Shown here: positions 44,886-54,009 of the stretch, in pieces | Layout of the letters: each line of letters opens with the position of its first letter | How positions within the stretch are numbered: the stretch's first letter is position 1 | Assembly: GCF_013300725.1 (NCBI RefSeq) | Contig: NZ_JAAIMM010000023.1 | Span: 1 to 59,204 of the forward strand | Origin: Allocoprococcus comes | Lineage (GTDB): Bacteria > Bacillota > Clostridia > Lachnospirales > Lachnospiraceae | Reading direction: 5' to 3' | DNA: 59,204 nt | Notes under the pieces: model-generated | Database searches by the model: none | The model's input: only the letters and a program-made list of their open reading frames with translations | What the model was told of the DNA's origin: nothing | Made by a program: the position numbers and the translations under genes

Positions 44886-46214
44886 CTAGTGTTGCGCAGT
44901 CGCCCGTCGGTAAGTCAGATAAGCAATCACTGCGGTCGCAAATTCGGTGATTCCAAAGGCATACCAGACGCCGGAAGCTCCCAAAAAGCGGCTTAAGATA
45001 AAGGCTGCCGGAATAATAATGACAGTAAATCGGCACAGTGAGATGACAAGGGAAGGTCTTCCTTTTCCAAGACCCTCCAGCGCACCGGAGCTGGTGATGG
45101 ACACGGAAGAAACTAAAAATCCCAGGCTGATGATCCGAAGTGCAATTCCTCCTGCCTGAATAGTTTCCGGATTGGAACTGAACAGTGCGATCAGTGAATC
45201 CGGGAAAAGCTGGCAGAAGATTGTGCCAAAGAGCATGATCCCAAGACTCAGGTAAAGGGTATCGGCAAACAGCTTATGGACACGTTTTGTTTCTCCGGCT
45301 CCGTAGTTGTATCCGATCAGCGGACGCATTCCCTGAATAATCCCGTTTGCCGGAAGATACAGGAAGGTCTGAAGCTTGTAATAGATTCCGAGCACCACCA
45401 CGTAGACCTGGGAGTAGGCGGCAAGGATCCCATTCAGTGTGGTGATAAGCAGGGATGGAAGTGCCATATTCAAAGTGGCAGGGATTCCAACCGCGTAAAG
45501 CCGTCCGGCCATGGCACGGTCTACGTGGCAGCTTCTATGAATCTTCACCGGAAGAGGTCTGGTAAAATAAAAGGCAAGGTACAGTACCAGTGTGACAACC
45601 TGACCAAGACCGGTTGCAAGTGCGGCCCCTTCAATTCCCATTTTCGGGAACGGTCCGATTCCGAAGATCAGAAGTGGATCCAGTACGATATTGAAAATAC
45701 ATCCGCTCATCATGCAGATCATGGACACGCGCATCCGTCCGACTGCCTGGAAAATTTTTTCCCAGGTAATTTCAAGAGAGATTACAATGGAAAATCCAAA
45801 TGCGATCTGGGAGTAGGCATTTCCCATCTGAATAACGGTCACGTTTTTTGTAAAAATCTGTAAAAATAGCGGCATTACGGCAATTGTGACTACGGTAAGA
45901 ACGATACCGTGGATGACAGAGAGAAAAAGTCCCTGTGTGGCAGCTGCATCCGCTTTTTTCTGATCCTGGGCGCCAAGGAAAAAGGCAATGGCAGCATTAA
46001 TCCCAATTCCGAAGCCGACACCGACCGAGGTGATAAAATTCTGGATCGGGTAGACCAAAGACAGCGCAGTCATGGCTTCTTCGCTGATTCTTGCGACAAA
46101 ATAGCTGTCAACAATATTATAAAGAGAGTTGACCATCATTGAGATCACCATTGGCAGAGCCATGGAAAGCAGAAGCGGCAGAATCGGTTTTTCTTTCATG
46201 AAAGTCTGGTTCAT
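44886..46214 (-). CDS. MATE-family efflux transporter
   Basis: A 442-residue protein with about twelve membrane helices in two repeats, beginning MNQTFMKEKPILPLLLSMALP. MATE transporters export drugs or metabolites in exchange for Na+ or H+. The MVNSLYNIVDSYFVARISEEAMTALSLVYPIQ region (quoted in part; helix 1-2) is typical of the clostridial DinF/NorM-like group. The start at 46214 is chosen because AGGAGG lies seven bases before it. Longer frames read in frame through a leader hairpin. Substrate not predictable. Confidence 0.9.
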   Translation of the reverse strand: MNQTFMKEKPILPLLLSMALPMVISMMVNSLYNIVDSYFVARISEEAMTALSLVYPIQNFITSVGVGFGIGINAAIAFFLGAQDQKKADAAATQGLFLSVIHGIVLTVVTIAVMPLFLQIFTKNVTVIQMGNAYSQIAFGFSIVISLEITWEKIFQAVGRMRVSMICMMSGCIFNIVLDPLLIFGIGPFPKMGIEGAALATGLGQVVTLVLYLAFYFTRPLPVKIHRSCHVDRAMAGRLYAVGIPATLNMALPSLLITTLNGILAAYSQVYVVVLGIYYKLQTFLYLPANGIIQGMRPLIGYNYGAGETKRVHKLFADTLYLSLGIMLFGTIFCQLFPDSLIALFSSNPETIQAGGIALRIISLGFLVSSVSITSSGALEGLGKGRPSLVISLCRFTVIIIPAAFILSRFLGASGVWYAFGITEFATAVIAYLTYRRATAQH

Positions 46215-46281
46215 AAACATTCCTCCTGATAAATATAAAGCATAAGGTACAAAATCTGTAAAAAAGGGCAGAAACCCGATA

Positions 46282-46327
46282 CATAAAAAGCCACATAACT
46301 GCCGCTGTCTGCAACAAGTTATGTGGC
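46282..46327 (-). terminator. attenuator-like hairpin in the MATE leader
   Basis: On the minus strand GCCACATAACT (46327-46317) pairs perfectly with AGTTATGTGGC (46300-46290), followed by TTTTTATG. It lies between the MATE promoter and start codon, about 75 bases before the gene, so it would stop most transcripts unless overcome. Confidence 0.6.
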
Positions 46328-46398
46328 GAAAAGTAGACATCTATTTTGATATCCAGAAAAATCCACAAAGATTTTGGTATAAAATTACACAGATAATT

Positions 46399-46427
46399 AT
46401 TTTAAAAATTTTCCTTCCATTTGTCAA
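46399..46427 (-). promoter_or_regulatory. MATE gene promoter
   Basis: On the minus strand TTGACA (46427-46422) and TAAAAT (46404-46399) with a 17-base spacer, giving a leader of about 180 bases. Confidence 0.65.
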
Positions 46428-46457
46428 TATCTTTTTGAAAAAATACCAATTAAAATA

Positions 46458-46485
46458 TTGACAAAAAAGTAAGCTAAACTAACAT
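46458..46485 (+). promoter_or_regulatory. promoter of the ABC transporter pair
   Basis: TTGACA (46458-46463) and TAACAT (46480-46485), 16-base spacer, divergent from the MATE promoter. Confidence 0.5.
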
Positions 46486-46542
46486 AAGTGTATGAAATAT
46501 AACATTACTACGATGCAAGTAACTAAAGGAAGGAGTAGAGGA

Positions 46543-47241
46543 ATGTTTTTAGAGATTAAAGGGATCAAAAAATCGTTTGGAACAGGCGACAGCCGGGTAA
46601 ATGTTCTGAAAGGACTTGATCTGGAAATTGAAAGAGGAGAATTTTGTGTGCTTCTGGGACCATCCGGTTCCGGAAAATCGACTCTTCTGAATATTATAGG
46701 CGGCATTGACGGGGCAGATGAAGGAAGTATTACGATTGACGGAGAACAGCTGGAGGATATGACAGAGAAGAAGCTGTCATTGTACCGGAGAAAGCATTTG
46801 GGTTACATTTTCCAGATGTACAATCTGATTCCGAACCTGACCCTCAGGGAAAATATTGAGGTTGGTGCTTATTTGAGTGACCGTCCGCTGGATGTGGATG
46901 AGCTGATGCACACACTGGGAATTTATGAGCATCAGAACAAGCTGCCAAACCAGCTTTCCGGAGGACAGCAGCAGAGGACAGCAATCGGGCGTGCAATCGT
47001 GAAAAATCCGGATATTCTGCTCTGTGATGAACCGACAGGTGCGTTGGATTATAATACTTCTAAGGAAATCCTGAAGCTGATCGAGACCGTCAACCAGAAA
47101 TATGGAAATACGATCGTGATGGTTACACATAATGATGCGATCAAGGATATGGCGGACCGGGTAGTAAAGCTGCGTGACGGTATGATCCGCAAGAATTATT
47201 GTAATGAACACAAGCTATCAGCAAGTGAGCTGGAATGGTAA
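46543..47241 (+). CDS. MacB-type ABC transporter ATPase
   Basis: A 232-residue ATP-binding protein of the LolD/MacB/FtsE type: Walker [11 protein letters not shown]-loop IFQMYNLIP, signature [15 protein letters not shown], Walker [13 protein letters not shown] and MVTHND. The start [13 protein letters not shown] follows AAGGAG; an upstream in-frame ATG at 46492 lies in the leader. It pairs with the FtsX-type permease 14 bases downstream. Substrate unknown; lipoprotein, peptide or drug export are the usual options. Confidence 0.9.
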   Translation: MFLEIKGIKKSFGTGDSRVNVLKGLDLEIERGEFCVLLGPSGSGKSTLLNIIGGIDGADEGSITIDGEQLEDMTEKKLSLYRRKHLGYIFQMYNLIPNLTLRENIEVGAYLSDRPLDVDELMHTLGIYEHQNKLPNQLSGGQQQRTAIGRAIVKNPDILLCDEPTGALDYNTSKEILKLIETVNQKYGNTIVMVTHNDAIKDMADRVVKLRDGMIRKNYCNEHKLSASELEW

Positions 47242-47255
47242 GGAGGACGCGTGTT

Positions 47256-49574
47256 ATGAAGAGTCCTTTAAGAAAAAGACTTCCACGGGAATTGAAAAGT
47301 GAGATTGGAAAATATCTGGTGGTGCTGATTCTTATGATCGCAACGATCGGATTTGTATCTGGTTTTCTGGTTGCAGATGGAAGTATGCTGAAAGCATATA
47401 ATGAAGGCTTTGAAAAGTACAAAATCGAAGATGGAAATTTCCGGGTAAAGAAGAAAATCACGAAGTCACAGAGGGAGAACATTGAGAAAAATGGTGTAAC
47501 ACTGTATGAGAATTTTTATCTGGAAGAGGCCCTGGACAATGGAAGTACCATGCGTATTTTCAAAAACCGGGAAGAGGTCAACCTGGTGTGCCTGATGGAA
47601 GGAAAGCTTCCTGAAAAAGCCGGAGAGATGGCTATTGACCGTATGTATGCGGATAACAACGGCATTTCTGTTGGAGATACACTGAAAAGTGGCTCAAAAG
47701 AATGGAAAGTAACTGGATTTGTAGCACTTTCTGATTATAGCTGTCTGTTTCAGAACAACAATGACAGTATGTTTGATGCAGTCAAATTTGGAGTATCGAT
47801 TGTTACGCCGGAAGAGTTTGAATCCCTGGATCAGAAGAAGCTTCAGTACAGCTATTCCTGGGTGTATGACAAAGCACCGAAAAATGAAAAACAGGAAAAA
47901 AAGATGTCGGAAGATCTGATGGAAGCACTAGGGGAAGAAGTCACTTTGGAGTCTTTTGTGCCACAGTATCTGAACCAGGCAATTACATTTACCGGTGATG
48001 ATATGGGGAGTGACCGTGCCATGATGACAATGCTCCTCTATATGATCATTGTGATCATTGCGTTTGTATTTGGAATTACGATCAGCAATACGATCCGGAA
48101 AGAAGCAGGCGTGATCGGAACTCTGCGGGCTTCCGGTTATACAAGAAAAGAACTGATCGGACATTACATGGCACTTCCGGTGATCGTTACGCTGATCGGT
48201 GCGGTGATCGGAAATATTCTGGGTTATACAGCACTGAAAAATGTATGTGCGGGGATGTACTATGGAAGCTATAGTCTGCCGACCTATGTGACGGTGTGGA
48301 ATGCAGATGCTTTCTGGATGACAACGGTGGTTCCGGTGCTGATCATGCTGGTAGTCAACTATGGAATCCTTCGCTACAAGCTGAGGCTTTCACCGCTGAA
48401 ATTCCTGAGAAGAGATCTTTCTGGAAGCAGGCGGAAAAGAGCAGTCCGGCTAAGTCCGAAGCTTGGAATCTTCCATCGGTTCCGACTGCGTGTGATTTTC
48501 CAGAATATGAGCAATTACATCGTACTTTTTATTGGAATTATATTTGCGAATCTGCTTTTGTTCTTTGGACTTTTGCTGCCGTCAGTACTTTCGCATTATC
48601 AGCAGGATATCCAGAGCAATATGCTTGCAAAATACCAGTATATGCTGGAGGTTCCGGTAAGTGCGATGAGCGGAAACAAACTGGACAGTATGCTGGAGCT
48701 TTTACAGTTCTCTTATGGAACAAAGACGGAAAATGAAGATGCGGAAGCGTTCAGCGCTTACTCATTGGAAACATTGCCAAGCAAATATAAGACAGATGAA
48801 GTGATCCTGTATGGAATCAAACCGGACAGTAAATATATCGATGCAGATCTGGAGGACGGTGACGGTGTCTATATTTCCAGTGCCTATGCAGAGAAGTTTC
48901 TGTTGAAGTCGGGAGACTCGATCACGTTGAAAGAAAAATATGAAAAGACAAAGTATACATTCGAGGTTAAAGGAATCTACAAATACAGCGGTGGAATCTG
49001 TGTCTTTATGCCACAGGAGCAGTTGAATGATACCTTTGATCTGGGAAACGATTATTTCAGTGGATATTTTTCCAATTCGAAGATCAAGGATATTGACGGG
49101 AAATACATCGGTTCGGTGCTTGATCTGGAAGCACTGACAAAGATTTCGAGACAGCTGGATGTATCTATGGGAAATATGATGGGGATGGTCAATGCTTTTG
49201 CAATCGGTATTTATATGGTTGTGATCTATCTGTTATCCAAGATCATTATTGAGAAAAATGCACAGGCTATTTCCATGACGAAGATCCTGGGATATACCAA
49301 TGGAGAGATCAGCAGGCTTTATATCTGGTCGACAACGATCGTGGTGATCATCTGTCTGCTTCTCAGCCTGCCGATTGAGAAAGCAGTTATGAATGTGCTG
49401 TTCCGGGAAATGATGCTGACCAGTATTTCCGGCTGGATCGCACTTTGGATCGATCCGAAGATCTATGTGGAAATGTTCCTGATCGGAATCGGAACCTATG
49501 CAGTTGTGGCAATTTTAGAATATCGAAGGATTAAACATGTGCCGATGGGTGAGGCACTGAAAAATGTAGAGTAA
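47256..49574 (+). CDS. FtsX-like ABC transporter permease
   Basis: A 772-residue permease with an N-terminal membrane helix (about 20-42), an extracellular domain, an FtsX helix bundle (about 255-380), a second helix near 425-450, another extracellular part, and a final FtsX bundle (about 640-760). This is the double-FtsX layout of the large MacB-like permeases in Clostridia. GGAGG precedes the ATG. No regulatory gene is adjacent; the divergent MATE gene shares the intergenic region. Confidence 0.87.
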   Translation: MKSPLRKRLPRELKSEIGKYLVVLILMIATIGFVSGFLVADGSMLKAYNEGFEKYKIEDGNFRVKKKITKSQRENIEKNGVTLYENFYLEEALDNGSTMRIFKNREEVNLVCLMEGKLPEKAGEMAIDRMYADNNGISVGDTLKSGSKEWKVTGFVALSDYSCLFQNNNDSMFDAVKFGVSIVTPEEFESLDQKKLQYSYSWVYDKAPKNEKQEKKMSEDLMEALGEEVTLESFVPQYLNQAITFTGDDMGSDRAMMTMLLYMIIVIIAFVFGITISNTIRKEAGVIGTLRASGYTRKELIGHYMALPVIVTLIGAVIGNILGYTALKNVCAGMYYGSYSLPTYVTVWNADAFWMTTVVPVLIMLVVNYGILRYKLRLSPLKFLRRDLSGSRRKRAVRLSPKLGIFHRFRLRVIFQNMSNYIVLFIGIIFANLLLFFGLLLPSVLSHYQQDIQSNMLAKYQYMLEVPVSAMSGNKLDSMLELLQFSYGTKTENEDAEAFSAYSLETLPSKYKTDEVILYGIKPDSKYIDADLEDGDGVYISSAYAEKFLLKSGDSITLKEKYEKTKYTFEVKGIYKYSGGICVFMPQEQLNDTFDLGNDYFSGYFSNSKIKDIDGKYIGSVLDLEALTKISRQLDVSMGNMMGMVNAFAIGIYMVVIYLLSKIIIEKNAQAISMTKILGYTNGEISRLYIWSTTIVVIICLLLSLPIEKAVMNVLFREMMLTSISGWIALWIDPKIYVEMFLIGIGTYAVVAILEYRRIKHVPMGEALKNVE

Positions 49575-49615
49575 GGGGCAGAAAAGAAGAGAATTAAGGT
49601 GCGGATCAGGGCAGA

Positions 49616-50647
49616 CTAAGCTGCCCTGTAGATTGCCGGGACGATTTCGCGGAGGAGAGCAAGAAGCGCCTGAAACTGTGCATGATGATAAATGTTTTTC
49701 CGGTAGACGGCACAGATGTCCCTGGTGTCATGAAAGTGATCCGGGGTAAAGAAATGAATGTCCGGAAAGGAAGTAGTCCGTGCATAAATTTCAGGAAAAA
49801 AGGCAATCCCCATTCCGCGTCTTGCAAGAGAAAAGGCAGTATTACTGCTGGTGCAGATGCAGCGTATATTCGGATGGAAAGCGGCAGTCTCGCAGATCTT
49901 GCGGCTGATCTTTCCGAGATCGTGATCCTCTGAAAGCAGAATAAATGGAACTGCAGATAGCGCAGGAAGATGAATCTGAGGAGTGGCAGAAATGCCATCC
50001 TCTTTTTTGGATTTCACAATGTTTCTGAAAAAATTCCGGTTACTGGTCTCGGATACAGATTCTGCCTGGCTGTCTGAAACCAGAGTAGCAGAAGAAGACA
50101 GGTGCGCTGGCGGATCAGAAAATGGACACAGCGAATCCGGGATTGCCAGGACAAAACTTTCCTTCACCAGCAGCTCGCTTTCAAAGTTAATCGTATCCGG
50201 GCTGGAGATATCCAGGATCAGATCCAGCTGATCTGCTTCCAGCATTTGTCGCAGGATATAAGTTGGCTGTTCAATGATCTGAATATCACAGTTCTCATAC
50301 ATGGAATAAAAGCGCTCCAGAACCGGCACGAGAAGCCGCTCACTCCGGTGGGGACTGAGACCCAGACGGATCAGTTTTCGTGAACCGGAGGCAATATCGC
50401 CAAGCTTCCACTCCAGCTGGGTATGAGAATGAAGGGTAGAAACCGCCCATTCGTAGAACAGGGAGCCGGCATAGGTAAGCTTCATCTCGCCACGGCTCCT
50501 CTCAAAAAGAGGGACTCCGGTTTCCTTTTCCAGAGCCTGAATGCTTAAGGAAAGGGATGGCTGTGAGATATAAAGCTTCTGAGCCGCTTTGGTGATACTT
50601 TTTTCTTCGGCAATGGTGATGACATATTGCAGCTGATTCCAGTTCAT
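49616..50647 (-). CDS. LysR-family regulator divergent from chromate transporter genes
   Basis: A 343-residue LysR regulator. The N-terminal winged helix is clear (KSITKAAQKLYISQPSLSLSIQALEKE). It is about 40 residues longer than usual because of a serine-rich stretch in the effector domain (about 180-225: SSSATLVSDSQAESVSETS, then KSKKEDG). The 99-base gap to the divergent transporter genes suggests that it controls them. The inducing molecule is unknown. Confidence 0.85.
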   Translation of the reverse strand: MNWNQLQYVITIAEEKSITKAAQKLYISQPSLSLSIQALEKETGVPLFERSRGEMKLTYAGSLFYEWAVSTLHSHTQLEWKLGDIASGSRKLIRLGLSPHRSERLLVPVLERFYSMYENCDIQIIEQPTYILRQMLEADQLDLILDISSPDTINFESELLVKESFVLAIPDSLCPFSDPPAHLSSSATLVSDSQAESVSETSNRNFFRNIVKSKKEDGISATPQIHLPALSAVPFILLSEDHDLGKISRKICETAAFHPNIRCICTSSNTAFSLARRGMGIAFFPEIYARTTSFPDIHFFTPDHFHDTRDICAVYRKNIYHHAQFQALLALLREIVPAIYRAA

Positions 50648-50746
50648 AAAACTCCTCTATAGGTTAAAACTATATTTTTAATAATAAAACATATATTTCA
50701 CAAATGTCAATAGAGATGATAAAGTAAAGGGCAGGAGGAGGAACGG

Positions 50747-51316
50747 ATGAAAAAAGAGAAAATAAAAAATGGACTGATGCTGTTTGCGTTTTTCTTTAAG
50801 ATAGGCTGCTTTACATTTGGCGGAGGATGGAGCATTCTGGCGCAGATGGAGCAGGAGTTTGTCGATAAAAAGAAATTGATCACAAAGGAAGAACTGCTGG
50901 ATATGGTTGCGGTTGGAAAGTCAGTTCCCGGAATTATGATCACCAATATCAGTATGCTGTTCGGTTATTATGTAGGCGGCTGGTTCGGTGGAGTCTGTGC
51001 GGTACTTGGAATGACCTGTCCGGCGGTGCTGATCCTGTCGTTTGTGACTGCATTTTACAAGGTGCTGAAAAGCAATGTCTGGTGCTATGCAGCCCTTCGG
51101 GGAATCCGTTGCGCGGTGGTCCCGATCATGGGAAGTGCGGCATTGTCCCTTGGAAAGGAAGCATTCCGAAAGAAGATGGCAGTTCCAATCTGTGCGGTGG
51201 CATTGGTGCTGTGTGTCTTCACGGACATCAGTAATGTGCTGATGATCGTGGCTGGAATCATATTGGCACTTTCGGTAAGAGCGGTGAAAAAGGCGAAGGG
51301 AGGACAGATGGCATGA
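50747..51316 (+). CDS. chromate transporter family protein, first half
   Basis: A 189-residue membrane protein with the CHR-domain signature (FFKIGCFTFGGGWSILAQMEQEF, in part, and GKSVPGIMITNISMLFGYYVGG). Short-chain CHR proteins are encoded as pairs whose products assemble with opposite topology. The name comes from chromate resistance, but many gut members probably carry another anion. The stop overlaps the partner start (ATGA). Confidence 0.88.
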   Translation: MKKEKIKNGLMLFAFFFKIGCFTFGGGWSILAQMEQEFVDKKKLITKEELLDMVAVGKSVPGIMITNISMLFGYYVGGWFGGVCAVLGMTCPAVLILSFVTAFYKVLKSNVWCYAALRGIRCAVVPIMGSAALSLGKEAFRKKMAVPICAVALVLCVFTDISNVLMIVAGIILALSVRAVKKAKGGQMA

Positions 51317-51858
51317 TTTATCTCAGACTGTTTGCGGCATTTATGAAAATTGGGTTTACCAGCTTTGGCGGGATGTCGATGATCCCGGTTATCATGCAGG
51401 AGATGAAAGTGAACCAGTGGATGACGGCGGAGGATCTGACCAACCTGATCGCCATTGCGGAAATGACACCGGGACCACTTGGAATCAACTGCGCAACCTT
51501 TGCCGGGATGCAGACGGCAGGTGTGCTTGGCGGAATTGCGTCTGTTATGGGTGTGCTGATGCCTGCGTATACGCTGACGCTTGGTGTGGCGGTGTGTTTT
51601 GCAAAGTTCCGTGGGAATGACATTATGAGCTGTATGCTGGATGTGATCAAGCCAATCTGTATCGCGATGATTCTTGCGGTGATCCTGAATCTGATGCAGG
51701 AAAATTATTTCCCGAATGCGCGGATTGACTGGTTTGGATGCGGGATCGGAATTGTGATGTTTTATCTGATCTTGAAGCGGAACTGGTCGGTACCGAAGGT
51801 GATCACACTTGCGGCAGTGCTTGGAATGGTGGGGTATGGTGTGCTTGGAATGGCATAG
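51313..51858 (+). CDS. chromate transporter family protein, second half
   Basis: A 181-residue CHR-domain partner (FMKIGFTSFGGMSMIPVIMQEM, in part; AIAEMTPGPLGINCATFAG). It overlaps the first half by four bases, so the two are translationally coupled and probably form a heterodimer. A terminator follows at 51875. Confidence 0.88.
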   Translation: MIYLRLFAAFMKIGFTSFGGMSMIPVIMQEMKVNQWMTAEDLTNLIAIAEMTPGPLGINCATFAGMQTAGVLGGIASVMGVLMPAYTLTLGVAVCFAKFRGNDIMSCMLDVIKPICIAMILAVILNLMQENYFPNARIDWFGCGIGIVMFYLILKRNWSVPKVITLAAVLGMVGYGVLGMA

Positions 51859-51874
51859 ATCTATGGGCAAAACA

Positions 51875-51930
51875 GGAGAGTTATTCTTTTGCAAATTTGA
51901 AGATTTGTAAGAGGGTAACTCTCTTTTTAT
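51875..51930 (+). terminator. terminator after the chromate transporter pair
   Basis: GAGAGTTA (51876-51883) with TAACTCTC (51916-51923), continued inward by CTTTTGCAAAT with ATTTGTAAGAG, followed by TTTTTATTT. Confidence 0.82.
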
Positions 51931-51964
51931 TTCATAGGAAATTCCAAAGGAACTTCCTATGAAA
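51930..51964. repeat. near-perfect 16-bp inverted repeat
   Basis: TTTCATAGGAA(A)TTCC pairs with GGAA(C)TTCCTATGAAA around a three-base AAA loop, one mismatch. It follows the terminator directly and abuts the multi-hairpin segment, and may be the edge of a small repeat element. Confidence 0.6.
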
Positions 51965-51969
51965 CAAAA

Positions 51970-52058
51970 GGCACTGCGTGCCAGAGATGCGCAATCGCAC
52001 GAAGATGAAGAATGTCGCAAGCGACCGAACTCGGCGCGAGAATGTACCGAGGCACAAT
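51970..52058. repeat. compact multi-hairpin intergenic segment
   Basis: Four small perfect stems follow one another: GGCAC-tgc-GTGCC (51970-51982), TGCG-caat-CGCA (51988-51999), GTCG-caag-CGAC (52014-52025) and CTCG-gcg-CGAG (52030-52040). The segment ends TGTACCGAGGCAC. It is GC-rich in an AT-rich gap, has no open frame, and looks like a mobile palindromic repeat or structured RNA. I have a weak memory of related segments in other Lachnospiraceae intergenic regions. Confidence 0.45.
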
Positions 52059-52123
52059 CTTTCTTAATGCGATTTTGCATAACTATGATCATGGGAAAGA
52101 AAAAATGATAGAAGAAAGAAAAT

Positions 52124-52177
52124 TTAACCTAAACTTAACATAGATTTGATTGGGATTGCATAGATCACAGATAAAAT
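52124..52177 (+). promoter_or_regulatory. Pho-box-like promoter of the Na/phosphate cotransporter
   Basis: TTAACC (52124), TTAACA (52135) and TTGATT (52146) repeat at exactly 11-base intervals, the pattern of PhoP/PhoB binding sites. TAAAAT lies at 52172-52177, so the box takes the place of the -35 element. Expression is probably induced by phosphate limitation. Confidence 0.55.
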
Positions 52178-52266
52178 GGAAAATGAGCTGGAAGGGAAGG
52201 CATCATTGTAAGAAGTAAGTTTAAAAGATGTTAACAAACACAGGGTAAATTGAGAGAGGAATTAAC

Positions 52267-53955
52267 ATGAACGAGAAAATTCAGATCATTTTCGGACTGC
52301 TTGGCGGTCTGGCAGTATTTATCTATGGAATGAACATGATGAGTGAATGTCTGCAGAAGGCAGCAGGCGATAAGATGAAGAGCATTCTGGCACTTCTCAC
52401 AAAGAATCCGCTTCTGGGTGTGCTTGCCGGTGCGCTGACAACAGCGGTATTGCAGAGCAGTAGTGCGACAACGGTTATGGCAATCGGTTTTGTAAGTGCG
52501 GGACTGATGAACCTGCCACAGGCAATTTCCATCATTTTTGGTGCAAATATTGGTACAACCATGACAGCACAGATCATTGCATTTAAGATCAGTGATTATA
52601 TTTATGTAATTATTTTTATCGGTTTCCTGATTTCATTTGTGACAAAATCAGAGAAGGTAAAAAGCATTGGTCAGACAATCTTTGCATTTGGTCTTCTGTT
52701 CCTGGGGATTGAGACGATGGGAGATGTTATGAAACCGCTGGCATCCAGTCCGGTATTCACAGACCTGATCGGACGTGTAGCACATATTCCGGTACTTGGT
52801 GTGGCAGTTGGTACACTTATGACGCTGGTTGTACAGAGCAGTAGTGCGACCATTGCGGTACTGCAGAACTTCGCTTCCCAGCCGGGACCGGACGGGGTTA
52901 CGAGTATACTTGGGCTTGCAGGAGCAATCCCGATCCTTTTAGGTGATAATATCGGTACAACGATCACAGCACTCCTTGCCAGTATCGGACAGTCAAAAGA
53001 TGCGAAGAGAACCGCTGTGGCACATTGTATTTTTAACATTTCCGGTTGCTTTTTATTTATCTGGTTCGTAAAACCATTTGCGGCACTGATCCAGAGCATT
53101 TCGCCGAAAGGCCCGGAGATTGAAGTGATTTCCAGACAGATTGCAAATGCACATACTGTATTTAACATCACAATGACACTGATCTGGGTATGCCTGATTA
53201 AACTGATGGTGAAGATTGTCATGACACTGCTCCCGGATGGCAAAAAAGGTGTCGAAGATCCAGGCAGCCCGATTTATCTGGATGAAAATATCATCAGTCA
53301 GCCGGCAGCAGCGCTGCAGCTTGTGGCAAAAGAGATTTTCCGTATGAGTGACCAGGTAAGAGATATTCTGAAGAAAACGATTGAGCTTGTGAAAAATGAA
53401 GAAGTGAAATCCATTGACGATCTGAAAGAAAATGGAGAACAGGTTGAACGCCTTGGAAAATGTATTACCGAATATCTTGCAGCTTTGTTTTCTTCGGGTT
53501 CATTGACCGAGCAGCAGGCAGCGCAGACGGCGAGCCTTATGTGTGTGCTCAGTGATGTGGAACGTATGGGAACCTTAAGTGTGGAAATGGCAGAATGTAT
53601 GCTGGAAAGATCAGACCGGAAGTATAAATATACACCGGAAGCGATGGATGAGCTGCAGAAGAGTCTGAAGGTTCTGAATAAGATGTTCTGTGATTCTCTG
53701 AAGGCACTGCAGGGAGATGATGGTATCGAACCAGGCAAGATGATGAAGCGAAAGGATAAGCTTCTGGATCTGGATATCAAGATGCGGAAAGCGCATATTG
53801 AGCGTGTCAATAAAGGAAAATGTAAGGCGAGCCTTACCGCACCGTTTACCAATATCCTGCATCTGATCGACCGTATGGGAAACAGCTGTATCAACCTTGC
53901 GGATGTCGCGGAAAGCGGAACCAGTATGAAATACTTTATGTTGGAAGAAAAATAA
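52267..53955 (+). CDS. Na/Pi cotransporter with C-terminal PhoU domain
   Basis: A 562-residue protein. The membrane half (about 1-320) contains the two inverted QSSSAT repeats of type II Na/phosphate cotransporters (LQSSSATTVMAIGF and VQSSSATIAVLQNF). The C-terminal ~220 residues are helical and PhoU-like. It imports phosphate with sodium, and the PhoU part probably tunes this to phosphate status. The Pho-box-like promoter supports the role. GAGAGGAATTAAC precedes the ATG. Confidence 0.92.
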   Translation: MNEKIQIIFGLLGGLAVFIYGMNMMSECLQKAAGDKMKSILALLTKNPLLGVLAGALTTAVLQSSSATTVMAIGFVSAGLMNLPQAISIIFGANIGTTMTAQIIAFKISDYIYVIIFIGFLISFVTKSEKVKSIGQTIFAFGLLFLGIETMGDVMKPLASSPVFTDLIGRVAHIPVLGVAVGTLMTLVVQSSSATIAVLQNFASQPGPDGVTSILGLAGAIPILLGDNIGTTITALLASIGQSKDAKRTAVAHCIFNISGCFLFIWFVKPFAALIQSISPKGPEIEVISRQIANAHTVFNITMTLIWVCLIKLMVKIVMTLLPDGKKGVEDPGSPIYLDENIISQPAAALQLVAKEIFRMSDQVRDILKKTIELVKNEEVKSIDDLKENGEQVERLGKCITEYLAALFSSGSLTEQQAAQTASLMCVLSDVERMGTLSVEMAECMLERSDRKYKYTPEAMDELQKSLKVLNKMFCDSLKALQGDDGIEPGKMMKRKDKLLDLDIKMRKAHIERVNKGKCKASLTAPFTNILHLIDRMGNSCINLADVAESGTSMKYFMLEEK

Positions 53956-53963
53956 GAAGATGG

Positions 53964-54009
53964 AAAAATCCACGGACTTTAGAAGATTCAAAGTCCGTGG
54001 ATTTTTTTA
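53964..54009. terminator. bidirectional terminator between Na/Pi gene and pyrC
   Basis: A 17-bp perfect stem (53964-53980 with 53990-54006) with T-runs on both strands; it overlaps the last codons of pyrC. Confidence 0.88.

Noticed and set aside
43206-46310. Shared leader motif (CAGACAG, GCGGCAGTT) in the flavoprotein and MATE leaders
   Set aside because: The matching pieces are short and spaced differently, and the hairpins use different bases, so chance is the simpler explanation.
51085-52092. A 335-codon open frame on the minus strand opposite the chromate transporter genes
   Set aside because: It is antisense to two clear overlapping genes and continues through a terminator and hairpin repeats. 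The composition is rich in His, Arg and Ser, as is usual for shadow frames.
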